Shown here: piece after piece, positions 16,415 through 24,995 of the stretch
Layout of the letters: the number at the start of each line of letters is the position of its first letter
Numbering within the stretch: position 1 is the stretch's first letter
From: JBGSKV01 sp041740975
Lineage (GTDB): Bacteria > Bdellovibrionota_B > Oligoflexia > Oligoflexales > JALZUQ01
Direction: 5' to 3'
NCBI GenBank assembly: GCA_041740975.1
Contig: JBGSKV010000057.1
Span: forward strand, 1-29,046
Length of the DNA: 29,046 bases
Made by a program: the position numbers and the translations under genes
Notes under the pieces: generated by a model
Told to the model about the DNA's origin: nothing
Database searches by the model: none
What the model saw: only the letters and a program-made list of their open reading frames with translations

Positions 16415-16981
16415 GTGAAAAAATTCATTCTTATTTCCATTTTTTCATTAGCGTCACTGATAACTGTCGCCTGTTCCGATAAAAAGTCCTCTTCCCACGC
16501 AGCTGACCTTGTGAGATGCACGGAAAATTCTGTGTGGAGTCAAGGCAAACGCTTCCCGTCAGAAGATGGTTGTAATACCTGTCATTGCGATGAAAGAGGC
16601 GCGGTAGTCTGCACGAAAAAAGCTTGCGGCGAGGCGAGCCAAGAGAGTTCTCCCTGTAAAGATGCGATTGCCACATATCAGATGTTTACTTCCAAATTTG
16701 ACCGGGAAGAGAACCGCGGTTGCAGTCAAGATAGTGACTGTGTCCTCAAAATTTTGGGACATACACCATGTTCTTTACCAAGATCGTACCCTAAGCGTTT
16801 GTTTACCAGCGAAGTCAATGCGGATATCGAGCGCCTTCTCAGTCGCGTAAGTGGCACATGCCCGATCACACCTTATGGTGCTGGTTGCGGGAACGTCATG
16901 CCTCACAATAAAGTGGAATGCCGGCAGAACCTATGCCAGAGTACATTCGTAGAACCCACCAAAAATGCGGACGGACTTTAG
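16415..16981 (+). CDS. Cysteine-rich lipoprotein with pacifastin-like and SDC-type domains
   Basis: A 188-residue lipoprotein with a GTG start preceded by AAAGG and a lipobox ending TVAC. Two parts are visible. Residues about 34-71 read GKRFPSEDGCNTCHCDERG then AVVCTKKAC. This matches the C-N-x-C-x-C-x(2-3)-G-x(3-6)-C-T-x(3)-C core of pacifastin-type protease-inhibitor domains, although the first Cys is spaced wider than in insect members. Residues about 80-180 repeat the cysteine layout of the upstream lipoprotein (CSQDSDCVLKILGHTPC, later CPITPYGAGC and CRQNLC). Inhibitor activity is an inference from the cysteine pattern only. Confidence 0.75.
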   Translation: MKKFILISIFSLASLITVACSDKKSSSHAADLVRCTENSVWSQGKRFPSEDGCNTCHCDERGAVVCTKKACGEASQESSPCKDAIATYQMFTSKFDREENRGCSQDSDCVLKILGHTPCSLPRSYPKRLFTSEVNADIERLLSRVSGTCPITPYGAGCGNVMPHNKVECRQNLCQSTFVEPTKNADGL

Positions 16982-17004
16982 ATTTTTCGATCATTTGCCG
17001 ATAG
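16977..17004 (+). promoter_or_regulatory. Sigma-28-like promoter of the 17035 lipoprotein
   Basis: TTTAGATT, 12 nt, GCCGATAG. The -35 overlaps the stop codon of the preceding gene. The -10 box matches GCCGATAA at seven of eight positions and ends 30 nt before the ATG. Confidence 0.5.
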
Positions 17005-17034
17005 GAAGGCTAGGTCATCGACTGAGGGACGCCC

Positions 17035-17259
17035 ATGCGACACACCAATCTATTCTTTCTACTTTTTTCTGCCTCAGTTTTATTGAGCGCTTGCAGCAGT
17101 TCCGACGAAAGTAAATCCAATTCGAATGCCGACGCCAACCAATGCGTAACCAATCCAAAAGCCAAGGCCGGCGAAAGTTTTCTTTCATCAGATGGTTGCA
17201 ACCAATGTTTTTGCAATGAAGATGGAACGGCAAGCTGCTCCCGCAATACTTGCGAGTAA
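17035..17259 (+). CDS. Small lipoprotein with a single pacifastin-like domain
   Basis: A 74-residue lipoprotein with GAGGG before the ATG, a signal peptide and lipobox LLSAC. After a Ser/Asn-rich linker comes one cysteine module, QCVTNPKAKAGESFLSSDGC then NQCFCNEDGTASCSRNTC. It is the same layout as residues 34-71 of the upstream gene, with Ser replacing the usual Thr after the fifth Cys. It is essentially a lipid anchor plus one domain. A domain-loss or duplication relationship to the preceding gene is likely. Confidence 0.75.
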   Translation: MRHTNLFFLLFSASVLLSACSSSDESKSNSNADANQCVTNPKAKAGESFLSSDGCNQCFCNEDGTASCSRNTCE

Positions 17260-17268
17260 GCCCATATT

Positions 17269-18495
17269 TTAGTTTGGGATTTTCTTCCCGGTACTGATCA
17301 CTTTAAATTTAAGTCTTTGAAAGATTGGTTCAGAACCCGCTTGAACTTCCAGTTCACTATGGACGAGGCCGCTATCAGCATTGAGATGATAGGTACAGGC
17401 CCCGTCGAAAACTCCACTGGCGGCATCGTGAGATTGAAGGACTTTGGCTCTACCCAGCTCTTTTTTCAAGGTCGCCGTGGCAATATTATCAAACTCAAAT
17501 ACCTTGCATCCGCGAAACCCGCCATTGGAGTCGGCGTTCTTGGGCGTCGAAACGATAAACTGCCTACTCGCATCCCCGAACAAGTGACTTGCCGTAAAAC
17601 CTTCCGTTACCGCAAAAGAAAGCCCGTCCGCTTTCGTCAAAATCGTTCCCGCATAAGTCCAGGCACTGGCGTTGTTAAACCCGCATGGATTAGCACATTT
17701 CATGAGGACCACATTGAAATCCAAGGGGCTGGCTTGTATGCAAGTGAAGGCCAGATACAGATGAGTGGCTGTGGGGAGGAGTGTGGGTTCATGAATAATC
17801 GCGCAAGTCGCTAGCGGGGCTGGTTTAGACGAAATAGCAATGACGGGAGCACCAGAAATAGGAGGTTTCGCACTTCCTCCCTGAGTATTGTTGGACGCAT
17901 GGTAGGCGATGGGAGCGATAAATTTTGTCGCTGGCGCCGTCGCCAGTCCCTCAGGAGTTGTTGCGGTTTTGGCGGCCATCCAGGCGTGCTCAAACATGAC
18001 TTGGTCAAGAATGAAGAGCTCCTGAATCCATACCATTTTCCAGAGTTTGTCGGCCGGATCATAAACAATCGAAGAGGTTTCATGTTTCCACGAGCCATGA
18101 TCGGCAGGTTGCGCATTCACGGCCAGATCATTGACGTCAGTTGATGTATTGAGTGTCGTTGCGTAGTTCCAGGTTCGGCCCTTATCGTCTGAATAGGCCA
18201 AAGCCGTGTTCGTAACATTCTGCTCAGTTGGGTAAGTCGGAGATGGCTCCACTGCAGAATAAGACATCCAGAGCCTTTTCCCGTCCGCTGAGGTCATGGT
18301 AGGATCAAAATACCCGCGAACAGGCACTGTGCCCCCAACGGGTGCAAAGGCCGAGTTAGCTGGAAAGGGGTCGTCTTCGGCAGGTGGCTTCACAACTTTA
18401 TTCTTTGGCTTGTCTTCGTCACATCCGCCAAAGGCGAATGCAGCTAGAGCAATGGAAACGGCGAAGAACGCATGAGATTTAAAAAAAATGGACAT
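17269..18495 (-). CDS. Asp-box (BNR/sialidase-like) lipoprotein
   Basis: A lipoprotein of about 408 residues. From ATG 18495 (MSIFFKSHAFF) the signal peptide ends in lipobox FGGC. A longer TTG start at 18528 lies close to GGAGG and cannot be excluded. The mature part contains the Asp-box YSDDKGRTWNY and repeated blade-like segments (GKRLWMSYSAVEPSP, KLWKMVWIQELF, THLYLAFTCIQ), suggesting a BNR-type beta-propeller like those of sialidase-fold proteins. Catalytic Arg-triad residues of true sialidases were not identified, so enzymatic activity is not claimed. It is convergent with the 17035 gene. Confidence 0.65.
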   Translation of the reverse strand: MSIFFKSHAFFAVSIALAAFAFGGCDEDKPKNKVVKPPAEDDPFPANSAFAPVGGTVPVRGYFDPTMTSADGKRLWMSYSAVEPSPTYPTEQNVTNTALAYSDDKGRTWNYATTLNTSTDVNDLAVNAQPADHGSWKHETSSIVYDPADKLWKMVWIQELFILDQVMFEHAWMAAKTATTPEGLATAPATKFIAPIAYHASNNTQGGSAKPPISGAPVIAISSKPAPLATCAIIHEPTLLPTATHLYLAFTCIQASPLDFNVVLMKCANPCGFNNASAWTYAGTILTKADGLSFAVTEGFTASHLFGDASRQFIVSTPKNADSNGGFRGCKVFEFDNIATATLKKELGRAKVLQSHDAASGVFDGACTYHLNADSGLVHSELEVQAGSEPIFQRLKFKVISTGKKIPN

Positions 18496-18583
18496 ACGCC
18501 AGTATACCCGAACTGTGTGACAAACCAAAACCTCCGTAATGAGATTTTTAATTTATTGAGCTGACTGGCAAAAATAGCTTTCC

Positions 18584-18611
18584 TACACTTTTAGGGGCGT
18601 TTGCCCGATAA
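18584..18611 (+). promoter_or_regulatory. Sigma-28-like promoter of the 18657 small exported protein
   Basis: TACACTTT (six of eight), 12 nt, CCCGATAA (seven of eight), ending 45 nt before the ATG. Confidence 0.45.
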
Positions 18612-18656
18612 AGTTGTTAGTCCATCGCGTACAATCATCCATTTTTGAGGTCTCAC

Positions 18657-18929
18657 ATGAGCAAGCGCCTACTTATTTGCATTTCATTAGCACCGATTTT
18701 GTTTGCAGACTGGGCCCTAGCAAGAGACTTCCTAAACGAACAAACTCAAAAACGCAAAGCCGAATACCGGGTAGAACAACAAGTCAAAAACAACATTGTT
18801 GTGGTCAAGCCGAAGCCCAAAAAAGTAAAACAAGTCGTCAATCCAACGAGAGACTCTCGTCGAATCGAAGCTAGCCTTCAACCACAACAGACCTATGTTT
18901 TGGTTCCCGTTCAAACGAGCGGTTATTAA
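18657..18929 (+). CDS. Small basic exported protein
   Basis: A 90-residue protein; ATG 18657 (MSKRLLICISLAP) has GAGGT five bases upstream. The signal peptide is cleaved near ALA|RDF. The mature part is strongly basic (KPKPKKVKQVV, RDSRR) and ends in YVLVPVQTSGY. No family is recognised. Its TAA overlaps the stop codon of the convergent HAD-like gene by four bases in the palindrome TTAA. Confidence 0.7.
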   Translation: MSKRLLICISLAPILFADWALARDFLNEQTQKRKAEYRVEQQVKNNIVVVKPKPKKVKQVVNPTRDSRRIEASLQPQQTYVLVPVQTSGY

Positions 18930-19885
18930 TCCGGAATAAGCTCAAGACCAATTTCTTCTTTTTGGAACGCAACCCGTGCAATCTCCATGAGTTCCGTTTG
19001 ATTTAACCTACGGAGCGTGCCGTCCATTCTGATGACGGTGGATTCGGGTTTATGTTCAGGATTATTCTTGCCCGTAAAAAACAAGACAATTTTGACATTT
19101 GGCCATCGCCCTCTGGATACTTCTTTACCTAGAATGTCTCGCGTCTTTTCGTAGTTGCCCCAGTCGTCATCGGAAAACCCCCACACATGCAATGGTGTTT
19201 TTGCTAGACCATCTTGGTCCAAAACGGGATGCATAGTGTTGTCAAGACCAAGGGCATCGATCTCGTCCAATATGCTAAACTGCACGAGAACTTTGGCGCC
19301 AGAGGGATTGCGCGAGCTTTCTTCGCCGAACTTTGCATTTGTGACGGGAAAGATATGCTCTAAACGCGGCAGATATTTGATGACCTTACGTTTCTGAAGG
19401 CCGACGAGAGTCGCATAAATCGATTCTGGTTCATGACCGCGTGCCGTGATGATCGTCGTCCAAGAAGCCGTTGACTCCGTACTGAGAGCGGCGACAAAAG
19501 CATCCCAAGCAGGGCCTTTGTTGCTCTGAAAGTCTTCGGCCCAAGCCCTTTCAAAGTGTCTTTGAAAAATATTAACGTCTTTTTCGAAACCCTCGTCACC
19601 AAAGTATCGAAAGGTTCCGCGGGCGCGGTCTTGGTCAATGCCATAACCCAAATACGGTCCGCCCATCATCACGCCATCTTTAAGATAGTCACGGACGACA
19701 GCAAACTCTCTTGTCGAAATTCGAACGGTCGTGTCACGATCTTCGGAGTCAAACAAAATGACTTTGGTTGGCATATAAAAAATATTGTCGTCCCAATCAA
19801 AATTCCAAGACATAACATTCTGACCGAACGCAACTTCGGCAATAAACACAAAAAGTAACTGAATGAAATAACGGGGTTTCATCAT
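18926..19885 (-). CDS. Exported HAD-superfamily phosphatase-like protein
   Basis: A 319-residue protein; ATG 19885 has GAGGG seven bases before, and the signal peptide is cleaved near AFG|QNV. The mature N-terminus starts MSWNFDWDDNIFYMPTK, the DxDxN form of HAD motif I. Motif II is likely TTIITARGHEP, and the acidic motif IV is GFSDDDWGNYEKT. This order fits a periplasmic HAD-type phosphohydrolase. The substrate is unknown. Motif I ends in DN rather than the DGT common in phosphatases, so catalysis would need testing. Confidence 0.7.
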   Translation of the reverse strand: MMKPRYFIQLLFVFIAEVAFGQNVMSWNFDWDDNIFYMPTKVILFDSEDRDTTVRISTREFAVVRDYLKDGVMMGGPYLGYGIDQDRARGTFRYFGDEGFEKDVNIFQRHFERAWAEDFQSNKGPAWDAFVAALSTESTASWTTIITARGHEPESIYATLVGLQKRKVIKYLPRLEHIFPVTNAKFGEESSRNPSGAKVLVQFSILDEIDALGLDNTMHPVLDQDGLAKTPLHVWGFSDDDWGNYEKTRDILGKEVSRGRWPNVKIVLFFTGKNNPEHKPESTVIRMDGTLRRLNQTELMEIARVAFQKEEIGLELIPD

Positions 19886-20029
19886 CACAGGTCCCTCCTA
19901 CGGTGGGACTGGTCGAATAGCATTTAATCCGCAAAGGCGCAATTTGTGCGGAAAAAACGTAGAAATATCCGAGGTGTTTTGTATCAAAGGAGTCGAGAAG
20001 ATTCTATTTAATACGAAATATCAGGTTAT

Positions 20030-20827
20030 TTAGTACTGAAAATGCTTTGGGTTTTCAAGCTTGAGATCCGCTAGATTTTGCGAGTCCAGATTGGGATGGT
20101 ACTTGCGTATTTCCGCCAAAAAATAATGGCGAGCGCGAATAATAGAAAGACCTGGGGTCAAATTAATATGAAGGATTGGATCTTTCAGTTCTTTTGGAGC
20201 CACAACCAGAGATAGGTGATATTCATCAATAGAAATATTTTTAGCCAAGTAAATGTGGGCGATTTCTTCCCATTTGTATGAGACCGTCCGAAATCGTGTC
20301 GATAATGAAATCTCTTCATTAGTAACGGTCACAAACCGAGGCGCCACGAGAAAGGCTCGAATGATGGCAAGCCACGGCCATAAGACGCAAATTCCAAACA
20401 ATGCCAAAACAGTTTCATCTACATAGATCACTTGACTAAGCTTAAAATGCGTTAGGAGATGAACACAAATAAAGAACGCCAAACATCCGACAAGACCATA
20501 TATGGCCGTCGAGATAAACTTGTGAGGGTAGGCCAAAAATCTTCGACCGCCCGGAATTTCATCGGTAAAGTAAAAATGCTCGCGGTCTTCGTTCTGACGG
20601 CGAAAAAGATAATTCAATGCATCTTGATCGTTGCGATCCACATTTAGAATTCGTTCCCACGTATACGCCTCATCTTCAAAAAGCCCTTCGCTTTCAAAAA
20701 GCATGGCGCGCAGCTTCAAAGCCGCGACGTTATTGGGACCAAACGCCAGCAAAGTATCGAGGGCCTGGTGGGCCGCGTCGGCTTGTCCGGAGGTCACGAG
20801 TTCAGTGATTTGTTTAACGTGCATCAT
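20030..20827 (-). CDS. TPR plus two-helix membrane protein with PH-like cytoplasmic domain
   Basis: 265 residues. Residues 3-74 form TPR-like helices (GQADAAHQALDTLLAFGPNN, ALKLRAMLFESEGLFEDEAY). Two membrane helices follow (about 104-126 and 139-161). The C-terminal part (FVTVTNEEISLSTRFRTVSY, then KWEEIAHIYLAKNIS) looks like a bacterial PH/EbsY-type domain, which follows membrane segments in many bacterial proteins. The start ATG overlaps the stop of a short upstream gene, and AAAGG lies just ahead of the ATG pair. No specific function is known. Confidence 0.65.
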   Translation of the reverse strand: MMHVKQITELVTSGQADAAHQALDTLLAFGPNNVAALKLRAMLFESEGLFEDEAYTWERILNVDRNDQDALNYLFRRQNEDREHFYFTDEIPGGRRFLAYPHKFISTAIYGLVGCLAFFICVHLLTHFKLSQVIYVDETVLALFGICVLWPWLAIIRAFLVAPRFVTVTNEEISLSTRFRTVSYKWEEIAHIYLAKNISIDEYHLSLVVAPKELKDPILHINLTPGLSIIRARHYFLAEIRKYHPNLDSQNLADLKLENPKHFQY

Positions 20828-20934
20828 ACCTTTGATGGATCGGTCGATAGTCGGCGTTCCTTAGTGAGATTTTTGTCCAAAGCCAGAAGGGGCAATGGAT
20901 TGCGAGAAAGCAGAGCGTTTAAAAGCGGACTCAT
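20824..20934 (-). CDS. Small 36-residue protein translationally coupled to the TPR gene
   Basis: A short gene below common annotation cut-offs. GAGGAGG lies ten bases before ATG 20934 (a TTG at 20940 is four bases away). It encodes MSPLLNALLSRNPLPLLALD followed by a basic tail ending STDPSKV. Its TGA overlaps the ATG of the TPR/PH-like gene in the sequence ATGATG. The strong ribosome site and the stop-start overlap support real translation, either as a micro-protein or as a leader that feeds ribosomes to the next gene. Confidence 0.5.
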   Translation of the reverse strand: MSPLLNALLSRNPLPLLALDKNLTKERRLSTDPSKV

Positions 20935-21005
20935 TGCCAATAAACCTCCTCAACGAGATCCAACTCTTCGTAATGACTGCTATGTTTCCAAGGCCTGAGA
21001 TCAAT

Positions 21006-21033
21006 TAAAGATTGTCATCACCGCGGTCGATTT
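21006..21033 (+). promoter_or_regulatory. Sigma-28-like promoter of the NHL-propeller lipoprotein
   Basis: TAAAGATT (seven of eight), 12 nt, GTCGATTT (five of eight), 34 nt before GTG 21068. The weaker -10 makes this the least secure of the set by that box, but spacing and -35 are exact. It also argues against the upstream TTG at 21032 as start. Confidence 0.45.
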
Positions 21034-21067
21034 GGCCTTTGTTGCGAGTCTTAAAAGGAATAGATCT

Positions 21068-23674
21068 GTGCGTTTACGGTCCCAAATCTCAACTCTCATG
21101 GCCATCCTCGGGCTCGGCGTTGCCAGTGCTTGCTCGCCACTTGAGATCGTGGAGAGAGATGATGAAGACGAAATTGCCTATCCGCAGGCGATCAGCGGGG
21201 CATACCTGGCCAGTTATGATAACTCTCGTGCACGGTGTACTTATACTAAGGATGAAAATAGCGCCTGTTTATATCGTTCACAATGTAATGTCGTGGTCCA
21301 TGTCAGCGGCAAAGAACTCAATGCGAACCTTATCGCCAAAGATACCAAGGTAAAGTGGGGCACCCCCCAAGTTAGCTCGGGTCAAGCGCTGGTCAAGGAC
21401 TGTAGGACTAATGACACTGGATTAGTCCAGTTCTGCTGTATCGAACCTGTTTCGTCGTCAGCAAAGATTGATTTTGGTTTTGACGTTTCTTTCAAGGAAA
21501 AGAAACGCAAAGAAGTGACGCGGCTACTTTTACCTTATTCGGTCGAAGTCGCGGCTGGGTTTGTACCAAACTTAGCGTCTTTTCAAGTCGAAGCTCCTAA
21601 ACCGACTCAACACGGTAAATATCAAGAAGAGAAAAACGGGTTTCAGGTAGTCGAGTTTTCTCAAGATAAAATTGATCTGCTTTTTGAGAATCCGCCGGTT
21701 TGCGCGACATCCATGGGTATGTACTTTTATTTAAGTGGCAGCTTATTCCGACTCAAAGATGAAATGGTTCGGCACGTAGCGGGCAGTCAGTACGATCTCG
21801 ATAACAATCACTCCTTAGATGGCCTTCGCTACAAATTTGATAAGGTTCATAAGTTAGCGTGCAATTCAACCGAGGTTTACATACGTGAAAACAACCGCAT
21901 TCTTGCGCTTAATCATCTTACTTCAAAACTAAGGGTAGTCGTCGATAACCTTAAAGTTAGTCCTTACCAAAACTTTCTTTCCGTAACGGAAGACGGTTTA
22001 TTGTACTACGATCGAGATCTCAACCTAGTCGAATTCAATACGATCAGCCAAAAAGAAATCATTTTCATAAGTTCAATGATGAGAAACATTGCCGTCCCAC
22101 TTTCAGATGCGGAAGTGGTTTCGGATGGGATGGATTTTGCAAAGTCGGACGATGGCAGCTACCTTCTCGAAGTCGCTCAATACCGGGGCAACTTTTTCAA
22201 TGGTGATTGGATCTACAAAACGCATGGTGATAAGAAAGTTCACATTCCTTACCCTGTCGAGGCGATTGACACACTTCTCGGTGACGATGGCAAAGTCTAT
22301 TCGTTAAGCAATGCAAATCGCGAACTGAAGTTAGTCGTGTCGAATGGAAATCCATTGGATGACGTCATCATCGATTTGTCCTGGACCAGTACGAGAACCA
22401 ACGATTTTAGCGAAATTCCTATTAAGCTACTGACTGTGGATCGAAAAGGTAAGCTCTACTTGTACGATCCCGTGCGGGCACTTGTCGTGAGCTTAAAAGC
22501 CAGCGAAAATTACCAGTTTCAGGAACCTATCGTTGCTTCCGACAAATCAAGTCGATTTAAGCGTTTGTTACCGATGAATCCCTACTTTGATACCAAAGGA
22601 CATATCACATTCTTTGATGGAACCAGCCAGACTTTCAATGTCATTAAAGAGGAAGAAATCATACCTTCGCGAGTTGCCGTTAATAACAAAGTTTGCCCCG
22701 CCTTCAATGCCTACGCAATTGCGCCTAACGGAGCGAAAGCTTCAAGCTGTTATCAGTCGATTTACATCGATCATCCGCAGTTAGCGGAGTCGATCACGAT
22801 TGGCGGCAACTACGGTGGCATGGAAACGCCAACGGCAGGGTTTATTGAGGAAGAAATTCGCACGGGTTTTCCACGTGGACTTTTTTACGATAAAAACAGC
22901 GTACTCTACTATTCCGACCTCAATAGAATTCATAAACTGGAAAATAACAAAATTGAAGTCGTGGCTGGACAGCCAGATACCGATGAATATGGCGAAGAAA
23001 TGGGTGGATTCCGTGATGGATTAGCTAGCGAAGCTAGACTGAACGAGCCTTACGGAATTGCGGTCGCTGCCAACGGAGACATCTTTTTTGCGGATTCCCA
23101 GAATCACCGCATTCGACGAATTTTTAAAGGGAAAGATGGGAAGTTTTACGTCGATACAGTTGTCGGATCCGGCGAAAAAGGTTTTGGGGGTGACGGTGGT
23201 CCCGCGCTGCAGGCCAAACTAGCTTGCCCGAGTGATGTTACGATGACAAGCGAAGGTACGCTTTATTTTGTTGATGGTATGTGTCACCGAGGAGACTTAG
23301 CAAATCATTTCATTCGAGAAGATTACGAATATTCAGTGACGCAAACGTTTGCTGGTGATCGCATTCGTAAAGTGGAATGGGTTCAAAAGGATGGTAAAAG
23401 AGAAGCCGTCATCTCTACTTTTTTTGGCGGTGCAACCAACCAGGAATGTGGCGCCGGTAAAATCAATGACAAAGCTAAACAAAACTCCCTTAGCGACGAG
23501 TTGAAAAGCAGCTTAAGTATGTTTTGCCACGGATTCGTCACCGGAGTTCGCGCCAAAGACAACTGCTCGGCTGCGGATGGTTACGTGGACCTGGCGATTA
23601 CGCAAGGTTTCTATAAAGGCTACGGCAATCTTGTTCACGTGCGACAACCCTGCCAGTCCCGCCCCAAACCTTAA
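21068..23674 (+). CDS. NHL-repeat lipoprotein
   Basis: An 868-residue lipoprotein. GTG 21068 follows AAGGA by eight bases. The signal peptide ends in lipobox ASAC. The N-terminal third is unassigned, with several Cys (CTYTKDENSACLYRSQCNV). The C-terminal part (about 599-800) has NHL-type repeats: FPRGLFYDKNSVLYYSDLN, GGFRDGLASEARLNEPYGIA, NGDIFFADSQNHRIRRI and KGFGGDGGPALQAKLACPSD. The SDG/GGDGGPA segments between blades are typical of NHL propellers. Probably an extracytoplasmic binding or structural protein; no catalytic residues recognised. Confidence 0.78.
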   Translation: MRLRSQISTLMAILGLGVASACSPLEIVERDDEDEIAYPQAISGAYLASYDNSRARCTYTKDENSACLYRSQCNVVVHVSGKELNANLIAKDTKVKWGTPQVSSGQALVKDCRTNDTGLVQFCCIEPVSSSAKIDFGFDVSFKEKKRKEVTRLLLPYSVEVAAGFVPNLASFQVEAPKPTQHGKYQEEKNGFQVVEFSQDKIDLLFENPPVCATSMGMYFYLSGSLFRLKDEMVRHVAGSQYDLDNNHSLDGLRYKFDKVHKLACNSTEVYIRENNRILALNHLTSKLRVVVDNLKVSPYQNFLSVTEDGLLYYDRDLNLVEFNTISQKEIIFISSMMRNIAVPLSDAEVVSDGMDFAKSDDGSYLLEVAQYRGNFFNGDWIYKTHGDKKVHIPYPVEAIDTLLGDDGKVYSLSNANRELKLVVSNGNPLDDVIIDLSWTSTRTNDFSEIPIKLLTVDRKGKLYLYDPVRALVVSLKASENYQFQEPIVASDKSSRFKRLLPMNPYFDTKGHITFFDGTSQTFNVIKEEEIIPSRVAVNNKVCPAFNAYAIAPNGAKASSCYQSIYIDHPQLAESITIGGNYGGMETPTAGFIEEEIRTGFPRGLFYDKNSVLYYSDLNRIHKLENNKIEVVAGQPDTDEYGEEMGGFRDGLASEARLNEPYGIAVAANGDIFFADSQNHRIRRIFKGKDGKFYVDTVVGSGEKGFGGDGGPALQAKLACPSDVTMTSEGTLYFVDGMCHRGDLANHFIREDYEYSVTQTFAGDRIRKVEWVQKDGKREAVISTFFGGATNQECGAGKINDKAKQNSLSDELKSSLSMFCHGFVTGVRAKDNCSAADGYVDLAITQGFYKGYGNLVHVRQPCQSRPKP

Positions 23675-23728
23675 TTTGCTCGTTTATTCCCCACTGCATG
23701 CCTCCCAACTTGCGAGTCACTAAGATTT

Positions 23729-23734
23729 TATAAT
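23729..23734 (+). promoter_or_regulatory. Candidate -10 hexamer ahead of proline dehydrogenase
   Basis: A perfect TATAAT 16 nt before the ATG at 23751, with no clear -35 at 16-18 nt. The leader would be very short, and no Shine-Dalgarno is visible, which could mean leaderless translation. Confidence 0.3.
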
Positions 23735-23750
23735 AAATTCAACCCATTCA

Positions 23751-24995
23751 ATGACATCTGGCCATGGGGTGGTAGGTTTGCATTCGGGCGAAATTAATTT
23801 TGAAGATACCAAAGTCGCCTTCTCTTGGGCATCCGATAGTGACATGCAAAAAATGGCACTCCTTTACCGGATGATGCAAAGTCCCATTGTCAGTAACTAC
23901 GGCGCCCGTCTTACATCATTAGCTTTAAACTTAGGATTACCGATCACCCCAGTTGTGCGCAACACAGTTTTCGAGCAGTTTTGCGGCGGAGAAACACTTG
24001 AACAATGCAAAGGCGTCATTGCTCAACTGGCTGAATATAACGTCGGAACGGTTTTGGACTACTCGGCGGAAGGTGGGACCCATGAGGCGGATTTTGATGC
24101 GACAAGGGATGAAATTCTTAGAGGAATAGAATTCGCTGCAAGTCGTCCAGAGGTCAGGTTTGTCGTCTTTAAGATTAGTGGCATGGGTTCTTTGAACCTT
24201 TTAGAAAAAATGGACGCAGGTACAAAACTTTCCAAAGAAGAAGAAGTTTCCAAGCAAAAACTATTGGCCAGAGTCGATAAAATTTGTGCGGAAGCTGCTG
24301 CCAAAAACATGCGCGTGTTTATGGATGCAGAAGAGTCTTGGGTGCAAGACGCCATCGATTCCATTGCTGAAGATATGATGCGTCGCTATAACCTAAATGA
24401 AACTTACATTTTCACGACCGTTCAAATGTACCGAAAAGATCGACTCAAGTATCTAAAGCACCTTCTGTACCAAGCCCATAACGAAAAATTTTTCGTAGGT
24501 ATCAAGCTCGTGCGTGGTGCTTACATGGAAAAAGAGCGCGAAAGAGCTAAGGCGGAGGGGAAACCAAGTCCGATATATCCATCGAAGGCCGCCACGGATA
24601 GAGCTTATAATGAAGCACTTGAGCTACTCATCGATGAGGATCATGCCGCATTTGTGGCGGGGACCCATAACTTGGAGTCAACCCGCTATTTGACCGACCT
24701 TATTCGAAGGCGACGAATTTCAAAGGAAGATCGTCGTGTCGAGTTTTCGCAGCTTCTAGGTATGAGTGCGAATTTGACCTTTAATTTGGCAAAAGCTGGT
24801 TTTAATGTTTCGAAGTATGTTCCTTATGGACCGGTTCGCAGGGTTATGCCATATCTAGTGCGTCGCGCCCAAGAGAACACGGCGATTCGGGGCCAGACCA
24901 GCCGCGAACTCGCATTTATTCAGAGAGAAATCGAGCGCCGAAAGGAAGATAATGGCAACGTTTCCACGCATGCAAGCTTGTCCCGACAGCCCTAA
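23751..24995 (+). CDS. Proline dehydrogenase (monofunctional)
   Basis: A 414-residue FAD-dependent proline dehydrogenase catalysing proline to pyrroline-5-carboxylate, the first step of proline catabolism. Characteristic stretches are VVFKISGMGS, FMDAEESWVQDA, KLVRGAYMEKERERA (about residues 248-262), VAGTHN, and the C-terminal YVPYGPVRRVMPYLVRRAQE. This is the standalone PRODH form; there is no aldehyde dehydrogenase domain, so the second step would be encoded elsewhere. The last 44 nt overlap the DUF1499 gene. The C-terminal tail past QREIERRKED is the overlapping part and may be non-essential. Confidence 0.93.
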   Translation: MTSGHGVVGLHSGEINFEDTKVAFSWASDSDMQKMALLYRMMQSPIVSNYGARLTSLALNLGLPITPVVRNTVFEQFCGGETLEQCKGVIAQLAEYNVGTVLDYSAEGGTHEADFDATRDEILRGIEFAASRPEVRFVVFKISGMGSLNLLEKMDAGTKLSKEEEVSKQKLLARVDKICAEAAAKNMRVFMDAEESWVQDAIDSIAEDMMRRYNLNETYIFTTVQMYRKDRLKYLKHLLYQAHNEKFFVGIKLVRGAYMEKERERAKAEGKPSPIYPSKAATDRAYNEALELLIDEDHAAFVAGTHNLESTRYLTDLIRRRRISKEDRRVEFSQLLGMSANLTFNLAKAGFNVSKYVPYGPVRRVMPYLVRRAQENTAIRGQTSRELAFIQREIERRKEDNGNVSTHASLSRQP

